From Stomoxys calcitrans (taxonomy: Eukaryota > Arthropoda > Insecta > Diptera > Muscidae), in NCBI RefSeq assembly GCF_963082655.1, contig NC_081552.1, positions 60,101,404 through 60,165,403 on the forward strand: a DNA stretch of 64,000 nucleotides. The letters are read 5' to 3'. Shown one piece after another: positions 1 to 11,323 of the stretch. The translations under genes were made by a program, and so were the position numbers. The notes beneath the pieces are model-generated. The model worked only from the letters and a program-made list of their open reading frames with translations. It made no database searches and had not been told where the DNA came from. The first letter of the stretch is position 1; each line of letters begins with the position of its first letter.

Positions 1-190
1 TTTTTTTGAGGTTAGGATTTTCATGCATTAGTATTTGACAGATCACGTGGGATTTCACACATGGTGTCAAAGAGAAAGATGCTCAGTATGCTTTGACATT
101 TCATCATGAATAGACTTACTAACGAGCAACGCTTGCAAATCATTGAATTTTATTACCAAAATCAGTATTCGGTTCGAAAATTTTGGGTAA
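1..190 (+). pseudogene. mariner-family element, 5' UTR and transposase N-terminus (fragment)
   Basis: An ATG at 106-108 opens a frame reading M-N-R-L-T-N-E-Q-R-L-Q-I-I-E-F-Y, the start of a Tc1/mariner-type transposase. This is the helix-turn-helix region that binds the terminal inverted repeat. About 25 residues are recognisable. After the codons for Y-S-V-R-K near 180 the expected sequence is lost and the frame soon stops. Positions 1-105 are probably the element's 5' untranslated region; the terminal inverted repeat would lie left of the window. This is probably the same family as the C-terminal fragment at 63402-64000, but it is on the opposite strand and so is a separate copy. It is non-functional. 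Confidence 0.7.
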
Positions 191-400
191 TTTTCTGTCA
201 TTGGTCAACGGTGGTTATTAAATTTTGAACATATTTGCGTATCTCGAAATTTGATACGTGGATTTTAATCACCTTTCTGAAAACATCCGCAAGATCCATC
301 AAAATTGGTTCAAAATTATATATAGCTCCCACTTTGTATTTATAGAGTAGGTGTAGGGTATTATAAATTTGGCACAGACAGACTTTTGCCTTTTCTTTCC
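190..400 (+). mobile_element. family C Helentron-like element, 3' end fragment
   Basis: The stretch carries a degraded monomer (ATATAGCTCCCA, TCAAAATTGGTTC) followed by GGTGTAGGGTATTATA and a GACTTTTGCCTTTTC tail. The same 3' layout appears at 8095-8152. It is 5'-truncated against the mariner fragment. No coding potential is seen. Confidence 0.5.
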
Positions 401-1480
401 GACTTGAAATCGGATGGTGACGGAACCTCCCCCTTACCCCATAAACTCTGCCCATAACCAAAAGTAGACCGGTAGGCATAATATGGGTATCAAATGAAAG
501 GTATTGCAGACTAGAAAGCGAATATCGTATTTAAATTTCTGTCCAAATGCCCAGCGGGCTGCCCAAACCCCAAAACCCCTCTAAACAAATATATATGCGA
601 CGTTCATGTCAATATGGGACTCAAATGAAAAGTATTCGGCAGTATATTACAAATATGCCATACAAAATTAGGTCTAGGTAATGGGAGGTCGCGTAAATTG
701 ACCCATTATGACAATATGAAACCCAAGTGAAAGATATTTGAGAGTAGAAAACGAATTTAGTATTCAATTTTGTAGCCAGGTGTTTGAGGGTAAGCCTTAA
801 AGCAGCCCCTAAACTGAACATTACCGACTATGGCAATTTGGAGTTCAAATCAACGAATTTGATACATATTTTCGGGCAAAGTGTCGGTGGCTGCCTCAGC
901 CCGAAAACACCTTCCAACGGTTAATATTTACCAACCATGGCAATATGTGGCTCAAATTAAAGGGATTTGGGAGTGGAGCACGAATTTGATATCCATATTT
1001 GGGTCGAATTAATATTCATACTTTTTGGGAAATTTATACTCATTTTCGGGGCAAAGACCCTGGGATCCACCCTACAGTCAAACAGAAATTATTCACAGAT
1101 GATGTCATTATGGGGATCGTATAAAATGTATTTAAAAGTAGAGGACGAATCTTCTATTTACTTTAAGGGCCAAGTGGCTGGGTGGCCACCCCACCCCGAA
1201 ATACGCCCTAAACCGGAAATATTTACCAATACGGTAATATAGGACTTAAATGAAAGACATTTTGGAGTAGAGTGATAATTTGACTGCCTTTCAGCAGGGC
1301 ATGTGACATAAAGGACTCAAATAAATTGACTTTTGGGTCTTAGCGTCGGGGGGAACCACCCACCACCACCCAATTAAAACAACACCAAATTGACATGTAG
1401 GACGATCGAGAATATATTGTACTCAAATGAAAGGATGTGTCAGAGGCCAATCCCCTCCCCCTATCCTACACAAAAAAAAA
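400..1480 (+). mobile_element. family H Helitron-like tandem monomers, degraded copy
   Basis: About eight degenerate repeats of roughly 130 bp share the pattern GGACTCAAATGAAAGG, then GAATTTGATATC, then a G-run, a C-rich ACCACCC block and TTTACCGACCATGGCAATATG. The ends are not preserved: neither the TC start nor the CTAG end is visible. Open frames here are short and random. Confidence 0.6.
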
Positions 1481-1491
1481 AGAAATTAGAA

Positions 1492-1873
1492 ACATGTAAG
1501 AGCGTGCTACGTTCGGCCGTGCCGAATCTTATATGCTCAACCATGGATCGCATTTGTCGAGTTATATACGCGGTAACTTTTTTTAGGCAAACAAAGAATT
1601 GAATACGAATTGTTATGCTATTAGAGCTATATCGTATGAATTGAATGTCCATAGTAGAAGTCAAGATAAAAGATCGGTTTATATGGCAGCTATAACAGGT
1701 TAAGGACCGATTTGAATCATAGGTTAGGTTAGGTTGAAAACAGGCAGTAGATATTAATCTGCCTCATGCCACTTAGAGCTATATCATATGAATTGAATGT
1801 CCATAGTAGAAGTCAAGATCAAAGATCGGTTTATATGGCAGCTATATCAGGTTAAGGACCGATTTGAATCATA
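1492..1873 (-). mobile_element. family A Helentron-like element, 3' part (left of nested retroelement)
   Basis: Read on the minus strand this is the 3' end of family A: the hairpin at about 1512-1526 (TTCGGCC-G-TGCCGAA, one mismatched pair), then the CCATGGATCGCATTTGTCGAG block and the start of a monomer. The element is interrupted at 1873/1874 by a retrotransposon 3' end and resumes at 2611. The junction region is duplicated (see 1621-1924). Confidence 0.75.
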
Positions 1874-1924
1874 GGTTAGGTTAGGTTTAAAAGAGGGAGT
1901 AGATATTAATCTGCCTCATGCCAC
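1621..1924. repeat. 152-bp direct duplication spanning an element junction
   Basis: Positions 1621-1772 and 1773-1924 are two head-to-tail copies of equal length differing at only a few bases. Each holds part of a family A monomer plus the tail end of the nested retroelement, including its GGTTAGGTTAGGTT motif. The duplication is therefore younger than the retroelement insertion. Confidence 0.9.
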
Positions 1925-2610
1925 TATAGACATACACTTAAGCCAGTAATCGGCTTGTTGTGCGCTCATAAAATTAATAAGTAACTTCGAAAAGAAAACT
2001 TTAAGTTAGGAATTCCGTGCTACTTACAAAGTCCTTAATTGTTTTCCATATCACTCCCCTAAGTTGGTTCATGTCTGGTATCGTGTCCCCACCTAAGTAC
2101 CTTTGTCTTTTAGCCGCGAAAGCCGGGCACTGACATAGGAATTGCTCCAACGTCTCATCATCTTCCCCACATGCCATCACTTGCCGCACCGATCCTACCG
2201 TTATGGAACCAAAAGCTGTACTGACTCTTTCTTACTTCCTTTCAGTATTAACCCCGTCCTCTCACGATCCAGATCCCCCCATAAGATTTTCGCCGTCCTA
2301 CCGAGTGTTTCGCTGTTCCATAGTATTGCATGCGCAGGTGTCGCCCACGCCCTTAAAACGGACTGCGTCGACCCGAAAGGCTTCAGGTAAACCAAGTTTA
2401 TCGCGGCAGATCTCTGGCCTTCACTGCCAAATCGTCTACCCTTTTATTCCCCCTTACTCCGTTATGGTCTGGCACCTAAACAATGCGGATTGTGCCATCA
2501 TCGGAGAAGGCGTTAATCTCCTTCTTTCACTCCAAGACTGTTCGTGACCTTACTTTTCTGACTGTTATTGCCCTTATGACCATTTTTCTGTCCGCAAAGA
2601 TGTTCATGTA
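1874..2610 (-). pseudogene. R1/I-type non-LTR retrotransposon, RNase H domain, Cys motif and 3' UTR (5'-truncated)
   Basis: On the minus strand, fragments from about 2605 to 2400 match an RNase H domain: an F-A-D segment, then I-R-A-I, then V-P-D-H-N-G-V-R-G-N followed by D-D-L-A. This is the WVPGHxGxxGNExAD signature with its W codon mutated to TAG. Positions 2395-2200 give the domain's tail (L-G-R-T-A-K-I-L-W-G-D). Positions 2189-2001 give a Cys-rich end (A-C-G-E-D-D-E-T, F-L-C-Q-C-P-A-F) and a stop. In the family this ORF2 C-terminus supplies RNase H to a target-primed reverse transcriptase. Here the copy is cut just upstream of RNase H, is frameshifted, and ends 3' in two AACCT units. It lies inside a family A monomer, whose ACTTGGCACAATTGTTGG segment is split at 1873/2611. 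Confidence 0.8.
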
Positions 2611-3170
2611 CTAGGCACAATTGTTGGAAGTCATAACCAATACTATGTGCAAAATTTTAGAATAATAGGATGAAACCTGAGGCTTCCAAAGCCTCAAGAA
2701 GACACATCGGGAGATCGGTTTATATAGACCTATTTCAGTTTCTTGACCGACCTACACCGTACTTGGCACAGTTGTTGGAAGTCATAACACGCTATGTGCA
2801 AAATTTCAGCCAAATGGAACAAACATTGCGGCTTACAACGGCCCAAGAAATCAAATCTGGAGAACTGTTTATATGGGATCTATATCAAGTTCTTGACCGA
2901 TTTGGACTGTACTCGACACAGTTGTTGGAAGTTATAATAAAACACTACGTAAACAAATTTCAGTCAAATCGGATAAAAATAGCGGCTTCCAGGGGCGCAA
3001 GAAGCCAAATGGGAGATCGGTGTATATGGGAGCTATATCCAAATCTTAACCGATATGGCCCATTTGAAATCTCCAACGACCTACACCAATATTAAATATC
3101 TGTGCAAAATTTCAAGCGGCTAGCCTTACGCGTTCGACCGCTATCGTAATTTCGACAGACGGACGGACAG
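2611..3170 (-). mobile_element. family A Helentron-like element, array and (GTCY)n (right of nested retroelement)
   Basis: Continues the copy from 1492-1873. Three monomers of about 150 bp (GGCACAGTTGTTGGAAGTC, TGCAAAATTTCAG, AGATCGGTTTATATG) lead to the pre-array block CAAGCGGCTAGC and a short GACAGACGGACGGACAG microsatellite, where the element stops. Its canonical 5' end (CATGGCTAGATCG to GGGTATA) is missing. Confidence 0.75.
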
Positions 3171-3185
3171 TATCGTATAAATTTT

Positions 3186-3567
3186 TTGGGGAAATTATGT
3201 TGTTGGACGCCCGCTCCCAATGAAATTAAACAAGGTGAGTTATTTTAAGCCTCCTGACGTCTGACTCAAATATAGTTCAGATCGGACCAAACTGAGATAT
3301 ACCTGCCTATAAAAACCCATAAAAACTGCATTTATTATCCGATTTTCCTGAAATTTTTATTAGTTAGTTGTTTTCAAGCCTTCTGATATCCGAATCAAAT
3401 ATAAATAGTTCAGATCAAACTATATGAAGATACAGCTGCCATATAGACCGATCTGCCGATTTCGCTGCAATTTTAAATAGTGAGTTATTTTAAATCTCCC
3501 GACATCTGACCCAAATACGAATCAGATTTGAAGATATCTGAATCGTAGATATAGGAATATAGCTGCC
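3186..3567 (+). mobile_element. family D Helentron-like monomers (fragment)
   Basis: Repeats with GAGTTATTTTAAGCCTCC, GACATCTGAC and ATAGCTGCCATATAGACCG match, in the same direction, the better preserved family D copy at 41790-42597. Both ends are missing. Confidence 0.5.
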
Positions 3568-3713
3568 AGCAGTGACGTATTTTGGAGGGGGCCCACCCTT
3601 TATTTTTTCTAAATCGAAAATTATTAAAATACCTCTGTTACTGTGAAATTGGTAAAGATACTTCAATTTTTAAACCCTACACCACTACTGTGGTACAGGG
3701 TATCTTATATATA
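3568..3713 (+). mobile_element. unassigned spacer plus family C 5' end
   Basis: At 3672-3703 ACCCTACACCAC-TACT-GTGGTACAGGGT forms an imperfect hairpin of the kind found at the 5' end of these elements. The copy is cut at 3713/3714 by the family B element that starts there. Positions 3568-3671 hold nothing I recognise. Confidence 0.45.
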
Positions 3714-4893
3714 ACAAGTAAAAAGGCGTTAAGTTCGGCCGGGCCGAACTTTGAATACCCACCACCTCGGTGGGTATCCAAAGTTATGTCCCATATCATT
3801 TATATCAAAATAAGTTCCGATTTGGACCATATACTAATAAGTACACTAGCTATATCTAAAAATAAACCGATCTGAACTATATACGACACGGATGACGAAA
3901 GCCTAACATAAGTCACTGTGTCAAATTTCAGTGAAATAGGATTATAAATGCGCCTTTAATGGGGCCAAGACTTTAAATCGAGATATCGGTCTACATGGCA
4001 GCTATATTCAAATCTGGACCGATCTGGGCCAAGTTGCATAAAAATGTCGAAGAGCCTAACACAAAGCAATGTCCCAAATTTCGGCGAAATCGGACAATAA
4101 ATGCCTTTTTTATGGTCACAAAACCTTAAATCGAGAGATCGGTCTATATGGCAGCTATATTCAATTCTGGACCGATCTGTGCGATATTGCAGAAGTATGT
4201 CAAGGAGCTTAACTTAACTCGCTGTCCCAAATTTCGGCGACATCGGACAATAAATGAGCATTTTATGGGTCCAAACCCATAAATCAAGAAATCGGTCTAT
4301 ATGGCAGCTATATCCAAATCTGAACCGATCTGGGTCAAATTAACGAAGGAAGTCGAAAGGCCTTACACAACTCACTGTCCCAAATTTCAGCAAAATTTGA
4401 CAATAAATGTGGCTTTTATGGGCCTAAGACCCTAAATCGGAAGATCGGTCTATATGACAGCTATATCCAAATCTGAACCGATCTGGGTCAAATTAACGAA
4501 GGAAGTCGAAAGGTCTTACACAACTCACTGTCAAAAATTTCAGCTAAATCGGATAATAAATGTGGATTTTATTGGCCTAAGACCCTGAATCGGCGGATCG
4601 GTCTATATGGGGGCTGTATCAAGATATAGTCCGATATAGCCCATCTTCGAACTTAACCTGCTTATGGACAAAAAAAGAATCTGTGCAAAATTTCAGCTCA
4701 GTTTCTCTATTTTTAAAGACCGTAGCGTGATTTCAACAGACAGTCGGACAGACGGACGGGCATGTCTAGATCGTCTTAGATTTTTACGCTGATCAAGAAA
4801 ATATATACTTTATAGGGTCGGAAATGGATATTTCGATGTGTTGCAAACGGAATGACAAAATGAATATACCCCCATCCTTCGGTGGTGGGTATA
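3714..4893 (-). mobile_element. family B Helentron-like element, near complete
   Basis: Starts ACAAGTAAAAAGGCG, with hairpin TTCGGCC-G-GGCCGAA and ATACCCACCACC. Four to five monomers of 153 bp follow: TGAACCGATCTGGGTC recurs at 4321 and 4474. It ends with a short (GTCY)n at about 4735-4765, CTGATCAAGAAAATATATACTTTATAGGGTC (canonical 5' region) and GGTGGTGGGTATA. All parts expected of a complete non-autonomous element are present. It abuts a family H copy four bases later. Confidence 0.8.
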
Positions 4894-4897
4894 AAAA

Positions 4898-6531
4898 TCA
4901 ATTTGTGTTTGTTTGTAGGTTTGTTTGTTTGTGTGTTCCTTATAGACCCAGAAACGGCTGAACCGATTTTCTTGAAATTTTCACAGATGGTACATATTGA
5001 CCCCGTGGTGAAAATAGGGCACTACATTTTTTGATTTCTGAAGGGGGGGCGGACCCTCCCCCTTACCCTAATTTTCAGAAACGCCAGATCTCGGAGATGG
5101 GTGGTGAGATTTAAGCGAAATTTTGTGTGCTCTCTTATAGCACCCTAAAAATTAAAATTTGGTATCCAAATTTCGGATAGGGTACCTAGGGGGGCTGCCC
5201 CACCCTAAAACCTACCAAACATATATTTAAGCCAATCACGACAATATGGGACTCAAATGAAAGGAATTGAGGATAAGAAAACGTATCTGATATCCAATTG
5301 TCGGACCAAGTGCTAGGGGGACCACCCCAAGCCCCAAAATACCCCTAAATCGGACATATTTACCGACCATGGCAATATGGGACTCACATGAAATGTATTT
5401 GCGAGTAGAATACGAATCTGATATCCAAATGGGGGACCACGTTTCTGGGGGTCCACCCCTTCCCCAAAACCCCCCGCCCAAACTGGACTTATTTACTGAC
5501 CATGGGAATATGGGGTTAAATAAAAGGAATTTAAATGTAGAATACGAATCTGATATCCAAATAAGGGACGAAGTGTTTGGGGGGCCGCCTCTCACCAAAA
5601 ACATTCCCAAAAGGGTACAAATTTACGACCATAGTAATATGGGGCTCAAATGAAAGGTCTTTGGGAGTAAAGCACGAATTTGATATCAATATTCGGGAAA
5701 AGTGTCTATGGGGCCACCCCACCCCCACAACACCACCCAAGTAGTAAGTATTTTCTGACGATTGCATTATGAGGCTTAAATAAGAGGGTTTTTAAAGTGG
5801 AACACGAATACGATATATATTTTCAAGGCCAACTCACTGAGTGGCCTCCCATCCCCAAAACACCCCCCAAGCCTGTCATTTTTGCCGACTATGGAAATAT
5901 GGGGCTCAAATTTAAGGCAATAGGGGCCAACTGTCTACCGGACGTCCCACCATCATAACAACCCCCAAATAGGACGTAGTTGCTCACCAAGACAATTGGG
6001 ATCCTAAAGAGAGTGGAACTAAATATTCATAGTTTTTAGCGCCAATACCCCAAACGGACAAATTTGCTGACTTTTGCAAGTTTTTTTCAAAGAGTTTAAA
6101 TGAAATTAGAAATCGAATTTGATAACCTATTTTGGGCCATGTGTTTGGGGAACGCCTTATCCGGTAAACTCCTCTTAAGCCAATGCCAATATGGGGTTTA
6201 AATAAATGGTATTTGAGGAGAAGAGCACGATACTGATATTTTTTCAGGGCCAAGTATCTGTTGAACCACCTCTCCCCCGAAAACACCACTAAATCAGAAA
6301 TCATGAGAATATCGGGCTGAAATGAAGTATTTCAAGAATGGAGTACACCTTACACCCAAACTTAAATTCGTAGACCAATAAAGATCATATGGGATTCGGA
6401 TAAAGGCACTTATATTGTGGTATGGTATGGTATTTCATTAAAAGATCTTTAATTGTCGAAAATAAATATTTCAAGGAAACTTTTATTCCATATAAAGTAA
6501 AAGATGGCGCAGCGGAGCTGGCCCGGGTCAG
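4898..6531 (+). mobile_element. family H Helitron-like element, long copy
   Basis: Starts A|TCAATTTGTGTTTGTTTG, with the TC start typical of Helitrons. The block CAGAAACGGCTGAACCGATT follows, then GTACCTAGGGGGGCTGCC, then about nine tandem units of 129-133 bp (GGGACTCAAATGAAAGG-type starts near 5248, 5379, 5512, 5641, 5771). The 3' part holds GATCTTTAATTGTCG and the GC-rich GCGCAGCGGAGCTGGCCCGGG. The expected CTAG end is degraded (GTCAGTC). No Rep/helicase gene is present, so it is non-autonomous. Confidence 0.7.
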
Positions 6532-6534
6532 TCT

Positions 6535-6905
6535 ATTATATAAAAATGAAATTGTTGCGCTTTGTTTGTTAGTTTGTTTGTCTGTTCGGTATAGTCTCAA
6601 AAACGGCTGAACCGATTTTCATGAAATTTTCACAGATAGTGCATAATGATCCCGTGGTGAAAATAGTGTACTACATTTTTTGATACCCGAAGGGGGGCGG
6701 ACCTTCCCCCTACCCCAATTTTCAGAAACGCCAGATGTCGGAGATGGGTGCACCGATTTAAGCGAAATTTTGTATGCCACATAATGGTACCCCAAAAACA
6801 CGAAATTGGTAAAACATTTGGGGGTCAAATAACCTGGGGGGATGCCCCATCCCACTCAAACAAAATATGATAGTAAAAGAAGGCGCAGAGGAGCGGGTCC
6901 TGTCC
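6535..6905 (+). mobile_element. family H Helitron-like element, short copy without array
   Basis: A second copy directly follows the first: TTGTTTGTTAGTTTGTTTG, AACGGCTGAACCGATTTTC, GTACCCCAAAAACACG, then AGAAGGCGCAGAGGAGCGGGTCC. The tandem monomers are absent, so the start block joins the end block almost directly. Confidence 0.65.
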
Positions 6906-8152
6906 ACCTAATTACATATATCTTTCATCCGATACGGCTTTTTAAGGCTGTAGAAACCGCAATTTCCGATCTTTACAAAATTTGCATCGGGTATTTTATT
7001 TGAGGACTACATAGGAGTAGAAAAAATTTCATAAAAATCGGTCAAGATTTAGATATAGTTCCCATATATATGTATCGCCCGATTTGCACTTAAATGGCCG
7101 TGGTTGCTACAATTTTCAACCGATCTGCACAAAATTTGGCACTGACTGTTTCGTTACTAATATTAAAATATCAGAAAAATGTCAATAATATCGGTTCAAA
7201 CTTAGATATAGCTGCCATATAAATGTACACCCAATTTAATGACTGTAGTTACTTAAATTTTCAAACGATCTGCACAAAATTTGGCATGAATTGTTTTGTT
7301 ACTGATCCTAACAAAACTTTAAAATTTCGCTAAAATCGGTTCAGATTTGGATATAGCTCCAATGTATATGTATCGCCCAATATACACTAATAAGGCTGTA
7401 ATGAACACAATTTGAAACCGATCTACACAAAATTTGGCACAGATTGTTTTGTTGCTGATCTTAACATATCTGCGAGATGTCATCAAAATCGGCTCAAATG
7501 TTGGTCCGATCTTTACCACACACTTTGGTCCGATCTTCACCAAATTTTGCACGAAGTGCTATCTGTGACATCCCAATATGTGTGAAAATATTCATTAGAA
7601 TCGCATCAGATTTATGTGTAGCGCCCATATATATCTTTCACCCGATATGCCCTTTCAAAGCTGTAGTAATTTGGTACCATCCTTATCCAAAATTTGGTAG
7701 AAGATGTTTTATTTGACGTCGCACTACATACAAAAAATGTCATCAAAATCGCACCAGATTTAGGTAAAGTTCCCATATATATCTTTTAATCGTTTCGACT
7801 TTTAAGGCTGTAGTAGCTACAATTTTGGTTCAATCTCTACAAAATTTTTCATGAGATGTTTTAATTGACATCCTAATATGAGTGCAAAATTTCATTAAAA
7901 TCGAATCAGATTTCGATAAAACTCCCATATATAACTTTTATGCGTTTCGACTCATATGGCTGTAGAAGCCGCAATTTTCGTACCGTGGAAGAAAATCATG
8001 GAGGGTTCTATTTGATATTTCCATAGGTATGCAATATTAAAGTGCGACAAAATTTGGACATAAATGCTATAGATTAATAGTATAACGTAGACCGGCGGTG
8101 TAGGGTATTATATAGTCAGCTCCGCCCGACTTTTGCCTCTCCTTACTTGTTT
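6906..8152 (+). mobile_element. family C Helentron-like element, 5'-truncated
   Basis: Six or so degenerate monomers (GATTTAGATATAG-TTCCCATATATATG, CACAAAATTTGGCA, TTTTGTTACTGAT) run to a typical 3' end: GGTGTAGGGTATTATATAG, then GTCAGCTCCGCCCGAC (the imperfect hairpin of this subfamily), then CTTACTTGT. The canonical 5' start is missing, cut against the family H copy. Confidence 0.65.
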
Positions 8153-8519
8153 TCATTTGCGCTCATTTTTGCTTTCAATATAGATCAATGATTTTCATTC
8201 TATCGGTATAAATGACTTTTTTATAAAATGTTATGCAAGAAACTGAAAACATTAAGAAATTACAATTGTTTAATATTTCAAAAAATAAATTTTGACCAAT
8301 TTTTTTGAAGAAGCATCTACATTCTATTTAAATGATGTCGCTAATTTCTACTTCGAACTTAATTAAAATCGATCGATAATCCGTTTCTGATGGAAAAATT
8401 GTCCGGTAAAAATTACATCCAACTATTGTCGTATATGTTTGTAATTTCCATCATGTCTTTATATTTCCAAAAGTTTTCCTGATTTATTGGAGATAAAATA
8501 AGGAAATGTGGTAGAACTA
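8153..8519. other. AT-rich stretch, nothing recognised
   Basis: No repeat family of this window, no open frame of interest and no RNA gene seen. It may be host intergenic DNA between two element insertions. Confidence 0.4.
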
Positions 8520-9855
8520 ACAAGTAAGTTCGGCCGGGCCGAATCTTATATACCCTCCACCATTGATCGCATTTGTCGAGTTCTATGCGCGGTATCTCTT
8601 TTAGACAAACATAGAATATTGAATAAGAACTGTTATCCTATTGGAGCTATATCAAGTTATAGTCCGATTCGGACCATAAATGAATGCTGATTGACATTGT
8701 AGAAGTCATTGTGTAATATTTCAGTTCATTCGGAAAAGAATTGCGCCTTGTAAGGGCTCAAGAAGTAAAATCGGGAGATAGGTTTACATGGAGCTATATG
8801 AATCTATTGATTGATTCAGACCATACTAGACACGTATGTTAAAGGTCATGAGAAAAGGCCTTGTACAAAATTTCAGCCAAATCGGATGAGAAATGCGCCC
8901 TCTAGAGGTTCGAGAAGTCAAGATCCCAGATCGGTTTTTATGGCAGCTATATCAGGTTCTATATCGATTTACGCCATACTAAGCACAGTTATTGGAAGTC
9001 ATAACAAAACACCTCATGCAAAATTTCAGTCAAATCGGATGAGAATTGCGCCATCACTTGGCTCAAGAAGTCAAGATCCAAGATCGGTTTATATGTTAGC
9101 TATACCAAATTATGAACCGATTTGAATCATACTTAGCATAGTTGTTGAAAGTAATACCAAAACACTACGTGCAAAATTTTAGTTCAATCGGACAATAATA
9201 GCGCCCTCAAGAAGTCAAGAATACAAGACCCAAGATCGGTTTATATGACAGCTATACCAGATTATGTACCGATTTGAATCATACTTGGCACAATTGTTGG
9301 ATATCATAACAAAATACGTCGTGCAAAATTTCATCCCAATCGGATAAGATTTGCGCCCTCTAGAGGTTCAAGAAGTCAAGACCCAAGATCGGTTTATATG
9401 GCAGCTATATCAGGTTATGAACCGTATTTAAGCCATACTTGGCACAATTGTTGGATATCATACCAAAACAGGTCGTGCAAAATTTCATTCCAATCGGATA
9501 AGACGTGCGCCCTCTAGAGGTTCAAGAAACCAAGACCCAAGATCGGTTTATATGGCAGCTATATCAAAACATGGACCGATATGGCACATTTACAATACCA
9601 ACCGACCTACATTAATAAGAAGTATTTGTGCAAAATTTCAAGCGGCTAGCTCTACTCCTTCGGAAGTTAGCGTGCTTTTGACAGACGGACGGACGGACGG
9701 GCGGACGGACAGACGGACGGACATGGCTAGATCGACATACAATTTCGCGACGATCAAGAATATATATACTTTATGGGGTCTCAGACGAATATTTCGAGTA
9801 GTTACAAACAGAATGACGAAATTAGTATACCCCCCATCCTATGGTGGAGGGTATA
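8520..9855 (-). mobile_element. family A Helentron-like element, near complete
   Basis: Starts ACAAGTAAG with a hairpin TTCGGCC-G-GGCCGAA and TATACCCTCCACCAT. About six monomers near 153 bp follow. It ends with CAAGCGGCTAGC, (GTCY)n at about 9681-9721 and the 5' block ending GGTGGAGGGTATA. The six bases GCGTGC normally between AAGTAAAA and TAAG are lost in the first block. Confidence 0.85.
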
Positions 9856-10021
9856 AAAATCAGAAAGACGAAAAGATTTCAACGTTATTTCAGTTGTAAC
9901 CTTTTTCTTTCTTTTCCCACTAATTGATGTTATTTTAACACATTTCCTCTCTTAGCGTGGGTAATAAGTTCGTATTTCAGAGTAAAAATTTATAATTTTT
10001 ACGATTGCTTTTTATAGATAA

Positions 10022-11319
10022 CTAGCGGACCCGGGCCCGCTCCGCTGCGCCTTTATTTACTTTTATATGGGACAAAAGTTTCCTTGGAATATTTATTTTC
10101 GACAATTAAAGATCTTTTTGTAAAATACCGTGCGACGAAAATAGTATATCGCTTGACTAACAGTTTAACAATATAAGTGCCTTTATATGAATCCCATATA
10201 ATCTTTATTGGTCTTCTCGAATTCAAGTTGGGATGTAAGGTGTACTCCATCCTTAAAATACTTCATTTCAGCCCGATATTCTCATGATGTCTGATTTAGT
10301 GATAATTTCGGGGGATAGGTGGTCCCCCAGATACTTGGCGCTGAAAAACATGTCAGTATCATGCTCTTGTCTCAAATACCATTTATTTAAACCTCATATT
10401 GCCATTGGCTGAAGAAGAGTTTACAGGATGAGGCGTCCCCCAAACACATGGCCCCAAAATAGGTTATCAAGTTCGTTTTCTAATCTCAAATACCTTTCAT
10501 TTGAGGCACATATTGACATGGTCGAAAAATTTTTTCCCTTTGGGGATGTTTTGGAGAACGGGTGAGCCCTAAATACATGATCCTACATTTGGATATCAAA
10601 TTTGTATTCTACTCCCAAATACCTTTATTTGAGCCCCATATTGCGATGGTCAGTAAAAAAATGCTGTTTGTGGGGTATTTTGGGAAAGGGGTAGACCCCC
10701 AGAAATTGGTCCCGAAAATGAGTATCAATTCTTGCTCTATCCCCCAATACCTTTCATTTAAGACCCACATTGTCATGGTCGGTAAATATGCCCGCTTTAA
10801 GGGTGATTTTGGGAGTGGGTTGGTCCCTCAAATTCTAAGCCCTGTCCGAATGTAAATATGTGCGAATTAGGGGTGTTTTGGGGCTTGTGGTGGTCCCCCC
10901 TAGCACTAGATTCGGCAATTGGTTATCAGATAATTTTTCTGATCCTAAATACCTTTCATTTGAGTCCCATATTGTCGTGATTGGTCTTAATATATATTTG
11001 GTAGGTTTTAGGTGTGGGGCAGCTCCCCTAGGTACCCCATCCGAAATTTGGATACCAAATTTTTATTTTTAGGGAATTATATGAGAGCACACAAAATTTC
11101 GCTTAAATAGCACCACCCATCTCCGAGATCTGGCGTTTCTGAAAATTCGGGTAAGGGGGACAATCCGCTCCCCCTTCAGATATCAAAAAATTTAGTACCC
11201 TATTTTCACCACGGGGTCAATATGTACCATCTGTGAAAATTTCAAGAAAATCGGTTCAGCCGTTTCTGAGTCTATAAGGAACACACAAACATACAAACAA
11301 ATAAATAAACACAAATTGA
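10022..11319 (-). mobile_element. family H Helitron-like element, best-preserved ends
   Basis: Read on the minus strand it begins TCAATTTGTG after an A and ends with a GC-rich palindromic block (GGAGCGGGCCCGGGTCCG) and CTAG before a T. This TC...hairpin-CTAG layout with A/T flanks is the Helitron signature. Inside are about six units of about 130 bp, GATCTTTAATTGTCG near the 3' end, and AACGGCTGAACCGATTTTC near the 5' end. There is no gene. Confidence 0.75.
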
Positions 11320-11323
11320 TTTT

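Noticed and set aside
1718..1890. True telomeric repeat array
   Set aside because: Only about two TTAGG-like units occur, inside a retroelement tail and its 152-bp duplicate.
2142..2547. Plus-strand open frames at 2142-2390 and 2203-2547
   Set aside because: They are shadows of the minus-strand RNase H remnant.
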